DNA of 64,000 bases, taken from Azotimanducus chitobiosivorans. Lineage in GTDB: Bacteria > Pseudomonadota > Gammaproteobacteria > Pseudomonadales > Azotimanducaceae. The position numbers and the translations under genes were made by a program. This document shows, piece by piece, positions 9,148 through 16,723 of the stretch. Positions within the stretch are counted from its first letter, which is position 1; the number at the start of each line of letters is the position of its first letter. The stretch is taken from the NCBI GenBank assembly GCA_965200235.1, contig OZ241339.1:2108001-2172000 (forward strand). The letters are read 5' to 3'. The notes under the pieces were generated by a model that worked only from the letters and a program-made list of their open reading frames with translations, was not told the origin of the DNA and ran no database searches.

Positions 9148-9810
9148 TTAGTACGCCTCCCGATACTGAAGATTGGACGCGATTTCGTATTCGGGTTCTT
9201 CGGCTTGGCTCGGCTTCCATTCGCGCAGCGCCCAAATAAGCAGCCCGATAATGAAGAACGCCGACGGCGACAGCAGCATCATGCCGTTCGGCACATACCA
9301 GCCACCGTTGTTGACGGTCTTGAAGAGTTCAAAGCCCATGATCGCGCCTGTGCCGATCGGTTCTCGGAACATCGCCACGAGCAGCAGGATGACGCTGTAG
9401 CCGAGGGCGTTTCCAAGCCCGTCGAGCGCGGACAGGCCCGGTGGATTCTGCATGGCAAAGGCTTCGGCGCGACCGAGCACGATGCAGTTGGTGATGATGA
9501 GTCCCACAAACACCGACAGGCGCTTGGAAATATCGTAGACGAGCGCCTGCAGCACCTGATCGACCACGATCACCAAGGACGCGATGATCGTCATTTGCAC
9601 GATGATGCGAATGTTGGTCGGCACATGATTGCGCACTAGCGACACGGCGACATTGGACAGGGTCGTGACAAAAATCACCGCTGCGCACATCACCAGCGTG
9701 TTGGACATGCTGATGGTGACCGCGAGCGCCGAGCAGATGCCGAGCACTTGCAGCGCAATCGGATTGTTGTCGAAGATTGGATCAACCAGTGCTTTCTTGC
9801 CAGCTGCCAT
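9148..9810 (-). CDS. nqrD: Na+-translocating NADH:quinone reductase subunit D
   Basis: This 220-residue membrane subunit is paired with NqrE. Its soluble N-terminus (LVDPIFDNNPIALQVLGICS) contains the conserved cysteine. IITNCIVLGRAEAFAMQNPP contains the second one, at the inverted half-repeat position shared with NqrE. A GAGG box precedes the ATG, and the stop touches the nqrE start. Six membrane helices are visible. Confidence 0.97.
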   Translation of the reverse strand: MAAGKKALVDPIFDNNPIALQVLGICSALAVTISMSNTLVMCAAVIFVTTLSNVAVSLVRNHVPTNIRIIVQMTIIASLVIVVDQVLQALVYDISKRLSVFVGLIITNCIVLGRAEAFAMQNPPGLSALDGLGNALGYSVILLLVAMFREPIGTGAIMGFELFKTVNNGGWYVPNGMMLLSPSAFFIIGLLIWALREWKPSQAEEPEYEIASNLQYREAY

Positions 9811-9830
9811 GTCTATCTACCTCGTTTTCT

Positions 9831-10631
9831 CTAACTCGCCTGTTGCTCGCCCGCCGGTTTCAAACGTGCCAGCATCGGCCCGTAGCCGAGCTCGCCGGTC
9901 CAAAAGGCGATAAGGTTCTCGACGCCGCGCGTCGTCAAAGTCGCGCCCGAAAGCGCGTCGATTTCATACTCGCTGCCTGAGCGTGTCTTGACAAGCCGCA
10001 CTGCTGGCTCGCCCGCTTCGTCAAACAGCATCACGCCGTCCCAGCTCGCCTTCCAGTTGGCATTGTCCACCTCGCCGCCGAGTCCAGGTGTTTCCTTGTG
10101 CGAATAAAAGGACAGGCCAATCGACGTTGTCAGGTCGCTGTCGATCGCCAGGAATCCAAACAGCGTCCCCCAGAGGCCGTAGCCGCGAACCGGAATGACA
10201 AGGCGTTCAAGCTCGCCAGCAGCGTTTCGTTTGAAATAGGCGAGGCCGATGTTCTCGCGCCGCCCGAGCGTCGCGATATCTTCTTCGGCGCTCAAATCGC
10301 GCGAGGACTCCGGGAAGCGCGCCGCACGAATTTGATCATAGCTCTCAGGATCGACATCGCTCGTGAATTCGCCCGTCTGCAAATCCACCGCGCGCACTTC
10401 AAAGCTCTCGAACAGTTCGGCGGCGCCGCGGCCTTGCGCATCTGTTGTCTCGCCTGCGGGCAGCAGTCCGGCCGCGCGCAGGATGTTCTGCTTGCGGTCG
10501 AGTTCCTTGTTGATGTCTTGGCGAGGCTTCAGGCTCACCGCCGTAAAGGAGACGACGATCGAGCACAGCAGGCAGACGATCACCGACACCACAAGGATGT
10601 TTTTGATGCCCTCACGCGGTCCGACTGGCAC
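9831..10631 (-). CDS. nqrC: Na+-translocating NADH:quinone reductase subunit C
   Basis: NqrC carries one covalently bound FMN on the outer face of the membrane and takes part in electron transfer inside Na+-NQR. One N-terminal membrane helix (NILVVSVIVCLLCSIVVSF) is followed by a periplasmic FMN-binding domain. The FMN attachment motif is SGATLT, within DALSGATLTTRGVENLIAFW near the C-terminus. The open frame runs back to 10700, but a GTG at 10631 has GGAGG seven bases upstream and yields 266 residues, close to the family norm. It then overlaps the end of nqrB by 20 bases. An ApbE-type flavin transferase is needed to load FMN; no apbE gene is in this window. Confidence 0.95.
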   Translation of the reverse strand: MPVGPREGIKNILVVSVIVCLLCSIVVSFTAVSLKPRQDINKELDRKQNILRAAGLLPAGETTDAQGRGAAELFESFEVRAVDLQTGEFTSDVDPESYDQIRAARFPESSRDLSAEEDIATLGRRENIGLAYFKRNAAGELERLVIPVRGYGLWGTLFGFLAIDSDLTTSIGLSFYSHKETPGLGGEVDNANWKASWDGVMLFDEAGEPAVRLVKTRSGSEYEIDALSGATLTTRGVENLIAFWTGELGYGPMLARLKPAGEQQAS

Positions 10632-11814
10632 GAGCACGCCTCCGCTTGATGTTGGATTGCACCACGAAGTAGTCGATGAGCGGCGCAAACAGATTGCCAA
10701 AAAGGATCGCGAGCATCATGCCTTCGGGGAAGGCCGGGTTGACCACGCGAATCAGCGCGCACATGAAGCCGATCAGCGCGCCGTAGATCCATCGGCCGCG
10801 GTTCGTCATCGAGGCTGACACCGGATCGGTCGCCATGAACACGGTGCCGAAGGCGAATCCGCCGATTACAAGATGCCAATGCAAGGGCATGGAAAACATG
10901 GGGTTCGTCGAATTGCCGCCGAGCAAATTGAGTAGCAGCACAGTACCGGCCATGCCGAGCACCACGCCCGCCATGATGCGCCACGAGGCAATGCGATTGA
11001 CCAGCAGAACCGCTGCGGCAATCAAGATCGCAAGCGTCGAGGTTTCGCCCATGCTGCCCGGGATGGTGCCGAGAAAGGCATCGAGCCACTCGACGCCATA
11101 GGGATCGCCAATCGCCGCATTGCCAAGCGGCGTTGCGCGTGTGAAGCCGTCGACGGCCACCCAGACGCTGTCGCCGGAGAGCTCGGCAGGATAGGCGAAG
11201 TAGACGAAGGCACGGGCGGTGCAGGCCGGGTTCAGGAAGTTCTTTCCAGTGCCGCCAAAGACTTCCTTGCCGATCACCACGCCAAAAATGATGCCGGTGG
11301 CGGCAATCCACAGGGGTACATCGGCTGGCAAGATGAGCGTGTAGAGGATGCTGGTGACGAAGAAGCCCTCGTTGACCTCGTGCCCGCGCTTAGCTGCGAA
11401 TAGGATCTCAAAGAAGATGCCCGAGACGAATACGACGATATAGAGCGGGATGAAGTAGGCGAGGCCGTGAATCAAGTTGTCCCACGCACTTGTCGGGTCG
11501 TAGCTTGTCAGTAGGTCGAGGAAGAAACCGCGCCAGTTGTCTACGGTCTCAATGCCACTCGCGGCCATCGCGAGGTTCGCTTGGTAGCCGACATTCCACG
11601 CGCCGAAGATGCCGGGAATAAAGGCGCAGAGCCACACGGTGATCATGATGCGCTTGAGGTCGAGGCCGTCGCGCACATGCGACGGGCCGTCGGTGACGTG
11701 ACCGGGCGTGTAGAGCGCCGTGTCAATCGCTTCATAGAGCGGATACAGCGTTTGCAGCTTGCCGCCCTTTTCAAAGTGCGGCGCAATGGAATCGAGAAAA
11801 CCGCGCAGATTCAC
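10612..11814 (-). CDS. nqrB: Na+-translocating NADH:quinone reductase subunit B
   Basis: NqrB is the large membrane subunit. It carries covalent FMN, riboflavin and part of the Na+ path. The chosen GTG at 11814 lies 8 bases after an AGAAGG box and gives 400 residues starting like known NqrB (NLRGFLDSIAPHFEKGGK). The conserved VRDGLDLKRIMITVWL segment comes next, followed by many hydrophobic helices. The presumed FMN threonine is about residue 228 in DGFTRATPLG. The usual consensus there is S/T-G-A-T; this protein has T-R-A-T. Confidence 0.95.
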   Translation of the reverse strand: MNLRGFLDSIAPHFEKGGKLQTLYPLYEAIDTALYTPGHVTDGPSHVRDGLDLKRIMITVWLCAFIPGIFGAWNVGYQANLAMAASGIETVDNWRGFFLDLLTSYDPTSAWDNLIHGLAYFIPLYIVVFVSGIFFEILFAAKRGHEVNEGFFVTSILYTLILPADVPLWIAATGIIFGVVIGKEVFGGTGKNFLNPACTARAFVYFAYPAELSGDSVWVAVDGFTRATPLGNAAIGDPYGVEWLDAFLGTIPGSMGETSTLAILIAAAVLLVNRIASWRIMAGVVLGMAGTVLLLNLLGGNSTNPMFSMPLHWHLVIGGFAFGTVFMATDPVSASMTNRGRWIYGALIGFMCALIRVVNPAFPEGMMLAILFGNLFAPLIDYFVVQSNIKRRRARASRTA

Positions 11815-11818
11815 GACC

Positions 11819-13168
11819 CTAGCCTTCTTTTTCGATGGTGGTGAGCATGGCGCGCAGCACCGGGCCGTACTCATACTTTGCAGGACACGCATAGGTGCAG
11901 AGCGCTAAATCTTCTTCGTCGAGTTCGAGCGCGCCAAGCGCAATCGCGGTTTCGATATCGCCGACGAGGATGGCGCGCAGCAGCTGTGTCGGCAGCACAT
12001 CGAGCGGCACCACCGCTTCGTAAGTGCCGATCGGCACCATCGCGCGCGGGCTGCCGTTCGTGGTCGTGGTGAAGTTTGGCGTGCGCCCTAGCCAGCGCGA
12101 CAAATAGATCGGCAGCACAGAATGCTTGTCTCGCCCGGGAGAAAGATAGCCGAAGAGCTTGCGTTCGGCGTCTTCAAAGATGACGCTGACTTGGCAGTGC
12201 AAGCGTCCAAGAAACGCGAGCGGCCCGGCGGTCTGATGGCCTGTCAGCACGGAACCTGAGATACAGCGCAGGCGCTTGCCTTCCACGCCCGCAAGCTCGC
12301 CTTGCACCAGATCAACGATGCTTGCGCCAACGCGCGTCTCGACGAGGCGCGGGTCTTTGAACCCAGGTCCGGCAAGCGATACCACGCGGCGCATATCGAG
12401 CACGCCGTCGGTGAACAGACGGCCGATGGCAATGACCTCCTGATAGCCAATCGACCAGACCGTCTTGCTTGCATCGACAGGATCAAGGAAGTGAATATGC
12501 GTGCCAGCAAGCCCTGCTGGATGCGGCCCGTCAAAGCGCTCAACACTGACTCGTGGACTGTCTGGCGCGGGCGCTTCACCGTGCGCATCCATGCACACGA
12601 ACACCGAGCCGTCGGTCAAGTGGGTGAGCGCGGAAACGCCTGAAGCAAAGTCCTTCGGACGCTCACCAATCACCAAGTTGGCGTAGGCGGCCAAGGGATT
12701 GGTGTCCATAGCAGTCACGAAAATCGAATGCGGCTCTTGGGTCACACTTGGTACACGGCTAAACGGACGAGTACGAAAGGCGACCCATAGACCTGAGTTC
12801 ACCAACTGCTCGACGAGTTCGCTGCGGGAGAGGGTGTCGAGAGGCTTCGGATCGTCAATGAATTGCGCTTGCGCGGATTCATCCTCAATACTAATTTCAA
12901 CCGATTGCAGCGCCCGTTTGGCACCTCGGTTGATGGCGGCAACGCGGCCAGTCGCCGGCGACACGAAGCGCACGCCTGGACTCTTACGATCTTCGAACAA
13001 GGGGTCGCCAATGCGCACTTCGTCTCCAACATGAACCGCCATGCTCGGACGCATACCGTGGAACTCACCACCGAGGATAGCGACACTTGAGAGCGGCTGA
13101 CCGAAGCCGATTTCTTGGCGTGGCGCCCCCTCGATCGGCAAGTCGATTCCTTTTTCGAGTTGAAACAT
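11819..13168 (-). CDS. nqrA: Na+-translocating NADH:quinone reductase subunit A
   Basis: NqrA is the cytoplasmic-side subunit that contributes to quinone binding. The open frame extends to 13702, but the ATG at 13168 gives the family start FQLEKGIDLPIEGAPRQEIG and a normal length of 449 residues. Recognisable segments are SMAVHVGDEVRIGDPLFEDR, SPATGRVAAINRGAKRALQS and a C-terminal LALCTYACPAKYEYGPVLR. First gene of nqrABCDEF; all six reading frames are intact, so the complex should be functional. Four bases separate its stop from the nqrB start. Confidence 0.95.
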   Translation of the reverse strand: MFQLEKGIDLPIEGAPRQEIGFGQPLSSVAILGGEFHGMRPSMAVHVGDEVRIGDPLFEDRKSPGVRFVSPATGRVAAINRGAKRALQSVEISIEDESAQAQFIDDPKPLDTLSRSELVEQLVNSGLWVAFRTRPFSRVPSVTQEPHSIFVTAMDTNPLAAYANLVIGERPKDFASGVSALTHLTDGSVFVCMDAHGEAPAPDSPRVSVERFDGPHPAGLAGTHIHFLDPVDASKTVWSIGYQEVIAIGRLFTDGVLDMRRVVSLAGPGFKDPRLVETRVGASIVDLVQGELAGVEGKRLRCISGSVLTGHQTAGPLAFLGRLHCQVSVIFEDAERKLFGYLSPGRDKHSVLPIYLSRWLGRTPNFTTTTNGSPRAMVPIGTYEAVVPLDVLPTQLLRAILVGDIETAIALGALELDEEDLALCTYACPAKYEYGPVLRAMLTTIEKEG

Positions 13169-13241
13169 GTGTTGGGAGCGACTTCCCTTGAACCAGTGCG
13201 AATCATCAAGCGCGCACCAAATCGCACGCTTGCGTGCCGCG

Positions 13242-13247
13242 ATTATA
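13242..13247 (-). promoter_or_regulatory. possible -10 box for the nqr operon
   Basis: A perfect TATAAT on the minus strand lies 74 bases upstream of the nqrA ATG, in the short divergent gap shared with the dioxygenase gene. I see no good -35 box at 16-18 bases, so this rests on the -10 match and its position. Confidence 0.35.
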
Positions 13248-13294
13248 CAGAGGTTGGCTTGCATACCTGCTCGCATACACGCACTATCAACGGC

Positions 13295-14140
13295 ATGGAT
13301 AGTTCGCGGGCACATCTTGGACTGCGCACGGCATCGCCAGCGCTCGGCGCCGAGATAACCGGCATCAATCTGAGCGCCCCGGTGGGCGCATCGCTCGCCA
13401 CCGAACTCAGACAGGCGCTGTGCGATCACCATTTGCTGATCTTTCGCGATCAACGGCTTGAACCAAAGGATCTCACTCGAATTGGACGAGTGTTCGGGAA
13501 CTTGACGCAGTATCCGTTTCTGCGCCACTTGCCCGGCGAGCCGTTTGTTGCGCCCGTCGTAAAGGAGCCGTGGGATACAGGCGTCTTCGGCGGCGGCTGG
13601 CATACGGACACGCCGTATCTCGCCGAGCCCGCCAGGGCCACTCTGCTCTATGCGCTCGAAGTGCCGGAGCAGGGCGGCGACACGCTCTTCAGCAATATGC
13701 ATCTTGCCTATCGCGCGCTGCCCAATACGCTGAAGAGACGCATCGAGACGTTGCGCGGCGTGTTCACTTCAACGCGGGTGCACCAGAAGTCCGGGGCATT
13801 CGCGAGTTCCGCAGGACGCGCCGAGGATCGCGTTGATGCTGACGCACATACGGGGGCGGAAGCCCAGCATCCGCTCGTTCGCCGTCATCCGCAGACGCGC
13901 GCCTTGAGCCTTCACGTCAGTCCCTTGCACTTGGCGAAGATTGTTGGCCTTTCCCAACAAGACAGCGCGCCGCTGATCGAAGCACTGAATGCACACGCCA
14001 TCAAGGAACAGTTTTGTTTCCGCCTGACATGGCAGCCGCGCACGCTTGCCGTCTGGGACAACCGCTGCCTTCTGCACTGCCCGATGGATGACTATGCTGG
14101 ACAAAGGCGTGAGATGCTGCGGGTGAGTATCGTCGGGTAG
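13295..14140 (+). CDS. TauD/TfdA-family Fe(II)/2-oxoglutarate dioxygenase
   Basis: The 281-residue protein has the double-stranded beta-helix pattern of TauD enzymes, which hydroxylate a small substrate while decarboxylating 2-oxoglutarate. The first iron ligands are in GGWHTDTPYL (H and D, about residues 107-109). HPLVRRHPQTRALSLHVSP is the typical mid-domain segment. The distal His is in VWDNRCLLHCPMDDY, and the 2-oxoglutarate-binding Arg is in QRREMLRVSIVG at the end. ATG 13295 was chosen because the upstream in-frame sequence is the divergent nqrA promoter region. The true substrate is unknown. Confidence 0.85.
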   Translation: MDSSRAHLGLRTASPALGAEITGINLSAPVGASLATELRQALCDHHLLIFRDQRLEPKDLTRIGRVFGNLTQYPFLRHLPGEPFVAPVVKEPWDTGVFGGGWHTDTPYLAEPARATLLYALEVPEQGGDTLFSNMHLAYRALPNTLKRRIETLRGVFTSTRVHQKSGAFASSAGRAEDRVDADAHTGAEAQHPLVRRHPQTRALSLHVSPLHLAKIVGLSQQDSAPLIEALNAHAIKEQFCFRLTWQPRTLAVWDNRCLLHCPMDDYAGQRREMLRVSIVG

Positions 14141-14142
14141 GG

Positions 14143-15903
14143 CTATCGCGACTCAGGCGCGGCATCAAGATGCACGGCGCTACTGTGCACCATCTCCCAG
14201 CCATGGAAGACAATCGCGAGGCCGGTGAAGCGCACCTCTGGGAACTGCTGCGCGAGCCGTGCGTCAGCAAGATAGCCTTGCAGTTGGGATTCGGCTTTGT
14301 CCGCGACTTCGGCGATGCGCTTTTCATCGACCGTGTCGGATCGCTTGAGGTACTTCAGCTCGATGACATAGCCGTGGCGGATGCCCGGATGCCGAGAGAG
14401 AACAGGTTCCAAACAGATGTCCGCATAGCCTTTGGCGAGTTCGCGCTCGGTATGGAACGCAAAGCATTCAGTGATGTTCAGGTAGGCGGCGAGGAAGCCC
14501 TGCAACACCTTTTCGCCTTGGATGTAGTCGCGGATGCCCGTCTGCTCGGCGATGGCACCTTGAAGAAATGCCATCACCGGCTCCCAAGCACCGTGATAGG
14601 CCATGTCGTAGGTGATCTGCGCGAGACGGTGGAAGTCCACTGAGAACAGCTCCACGTCCCGGTAGGCGTCGCGCAGGTAGCCGTACATCAGCCGCCGGAC
14701 GGTCTGGTTGGGGATGCCGAGGCGCGGACGCCCGTTGTGCTCGCCGCGAATGCTGAGCAGGCCGAAGTAGTGCAGCAAGGAGAGGAAGTTCTCGCGCTGG
14801 TTGAGATGCTCTAAGGGGAATCCGCTCTGGATTTCGCTATCCGCGTAGCCTTCGCCAATGATGTGGCGGAGCAGGTCAAAATTGCCATTGAGCTGCCGGT
14901 TCACGGTAAGCAGGTGGCGCAGCTTGCCGTAGTCGATGCGGACGTTGCGGTCGATGAGTTCGTCCGGTGAACGCTGGCCGGTGACCCAGTGCTTCACGTA
15001 GTAAAGCACCATATCGGTGTTGAACACGTCCTCCTCGGCCAACGTGGAGAAGCGATAGCCGTTGTACCACTCCTTCATGGTGGCAAGGACATCATCCTCG
15101 TTGTAGGTGCCGTCTTTCCTGTAGATCTCCAAGATCTCGCGAACTTCGGATTCAGTGAAGCCGAGCAACTGGTCGAAACGATGGTCGAGGCTGATGTTGG
15201 CACCAATGTTGAATCCGCTGGTCACATCGTCCATTGTGATGGGGGAGACGCCAGTCACGAACAGACGCTCCACCGCGCCGCTCGCGGTGCCGGCCTTGAG
15301 CGTGGCGAAGAAGCTGCGGTAGAAGCCGCTGCCGTGGGTGAACGAATGGTAGGCTTCGGCACCCCTGTGGGCGAGCACATTGTTGGCGAAGTTGTCGTAC
15401 TCGTCGATCAGTACGTAGAGTGGGATTTGTCGCTCATTCGCTTGCTCGAACAATGCGCTAAGCCGAGCGTTGATCGATGGCAAGGACAGGACTTGCTTGA
15501 CTGACTCTTTGGGGAACAGGTCCGGATGGCGGCGAAGCGCTGCTCTCAGCTTTATCTCGCAGTAGGTCTCGAAGCGATCTTTGAGCGTTTCCGGCGTGTC
15601 TTCGAATGCCGAGAAGTCGAAGCGCAAAATGACGTAGCGGCCGTGGTTTGCGGTGGGCGCTCGTCCGATGTCCGTGCCCGCGAACAACGCTTCAAAGTTC
15701 GACTTCCGGCAGCGGTCGTAGTAGTTTTCCAGCACCGACACCCAGCAAGACTTGCCGAACCGGCGCGGGCGGAAGAGGAACGCAAAACGCTCATTTTCTA
15801 GCTCGCGCAGAAACCGGGTTTTGTCCACATACAGGCTGCGCTCTCGCCGCATCAGGGCGAAATCGGAACAGCCGTAGGCGATGGGGGGCGATGTGGTTAG
15901 CAT
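14143..15903 (-). CDS. AAA-ATPase-like protein with PD-(D/E)XK nuclease domain
   Basis: The N-terminal half matches the AAA-ATPase-like family: IAYGCSDFALMRRERSLYVD, the P-loop FRPRRFGKSCW and YVLIDEYDNFANNVLAHRGA (Walker B). The C-terminal half is a PD-(D/E)XK-type domain with GYADICLEPVL and VIELKYLKRSD, giving the D...E-x-K triad. Such proteins are common in bacterial accessory regions and their role is not settled; a mobile-element or defence role is inference. The first ATG at 16080 would overlap the metallopeptidase gene, so ATG 15903 (586 residues, domain start intact) is preferred. It is the leftmost gene of the defence island. Confidence 0.8.
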   Translation of the reverse strand: MLTTSPPIAYGCSDFALMRRERSLYVDKTRFLRELENERFAFLFRPRRFGKSCWVSVLENYYDRCRKSNFEALFAGTDIGRAPTANHGRYVILRFDFSAFEDTPETLKDRFETYCEIKLRAALRRHPDLFPKESVKQVLSLPSINARLSALFEQANERQIPLYVLIDEYDNFANNVLAHRGAEAYHSFTHGSGFYRSFFATLKAGTASGAVERLFVTGVSPITMDDVTSGFNIGANISLDHRFDQLLGFTESEVREILEIYRKDGTYNEDDVLATMKEWYNGYRFSTLAEEDVFNTDMVLYYVKHWVTGQRSPDELIDRNVRIDYGKLRHLLTVNRQLNGNFDLLRHIIGEGYADSEIQSGFPLEHLNQRENFLSLLHYFGLLSIRGEHNGRPRLGIPNQTVRRLMYGYLRDAYRDVELFSVDFHRLAQITYDMAYHGAWEPVMAFLQGAIAEQTGIRDYIQGEKVLQGFLAAYLNITECFAFHTERELAKGYADICLEPVLSRHPGIRHGYVIELKYLKRSDTVDEKRIAEVADKAESQLQGYLADARLAQQFPEVRFTGLAIVFHGWEMVHSSAVHLDAAPESR

Positions 15904-16033
15904 GGTGCCAGCCGCTTCACATGCAGCTATTTTGCCACAAAAGGACTGCTCGCATTGAGGCGACGCAATCTGTGATAGCGAGGCTGGAACATCGCGGCGA
16001 ACGTTGACCGTCGCGGTATTGGCCGCCCCTTGA

Positions 16034-16723
16034 CTACACGTCTTCCTCAAGGAGTTGCCCGTGCTCCCGCAGCCACCCACGTGCTCGTTCCATAGCAGGT
16101 ACTTGCGTCCTTACGATGTTCCAAAATCGTGGCGTATGGTTTGGCTCCAAGAGATGGGCAAGCTCATGGGCGATGACGTAATCCACAACAAACATCGGTG
16201 CCTTAATCAAGCGCCAGTTTAAGTTGATGTTGGCGCGAACCGTGCAAGAACCCCAGCGATATCGATTGTCAACGATACGCGACTTTCCAAAAGTGACACC
16301 AAGCGCTCGCGCCTGCTTCACCACGCGAGGCAGAATCCGTTGCTTCGCCCGCGCGATGTACCACTCTCTCATCGCGCCCTTGCCCCGATTCGCGCGAACT
16401 TCTGGAATCAGGAATCGCTGGTCAAAGCGAACATGCTCCGTGCCATCATCTACCAGCTCTATTCGATAATGCCGCCCAAGGTATAGCGCCGACTCGCCAT
16501 TCACGAGTTCCTTGCCCGGTGGATGCGTTCGGGATGCGTACTTTTGGCTGTGCCGCGTTTTCTCATGGATCCAGAGCCGCTTCTCATGGACGATTCGAGC
16601 AATCGTCTCTTCGGACGCCGAAGATGGCGCATGCACCACAACATCCCTGTCGCGCTCGACAGTGATCGTCACCTGCGTTCGTTTCGGAGACCGTTTTACG
16701 CTGTAGCAAATATCCATCGGCAT
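16034..16723 (-). CDS. YgjP-like zinc metallopeptidase (SprT/WLM-type fold)
   Basis: This 229-residue protein has a zinc site HELAHLLEPNHTPRFW near the C-terminus (H-E-x-x-H with a third His in NHTPRFW) and the preceding conserved YRWGSCTVRANINLNWRLI. These mark the YgjP (DUF45) group. Its ATG overlaps the hsdR stop in TAATG, so translation is coupled to the restriction subunit. Such genes are often found with hsdR, but their job is not established; trimming or turnover of the nuclease is only a guess. Confidence 0.85.
   Translation of the reverse strand: MPMDICYSVKRSPKRTQVTITVERDRDVVVHAPSSASEETIARIVHEKRLWIHEKTRHSQKYASRTHPPGKELVNGESALYLGRHYRIELVDDGTEHVRFDQRFLIPEVRANRGKGAMREWYIARAKQRILPRVVKQARALGVTFGKSRIVDNRYRWGSCTVRANINLNWRLIKAPMFVVDYVIAHELAHLLEPNHTPRFWNIVRTQVPAMERARGWLREHGQLLEEDV

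Noticed and set aside
13115..13294. N-terminal extension of the dioxygenase frame
   Set aside because: This stretch is the divergent promoter region and the start of nqrA on the other strand; the TauD domain begins after ATG 13295.
13169..13702. 178-codon N-terminal extension of nqrA
   Set aside because: It is antisense to the dioxygenase gene, and the normal NqrA start is at 13168.
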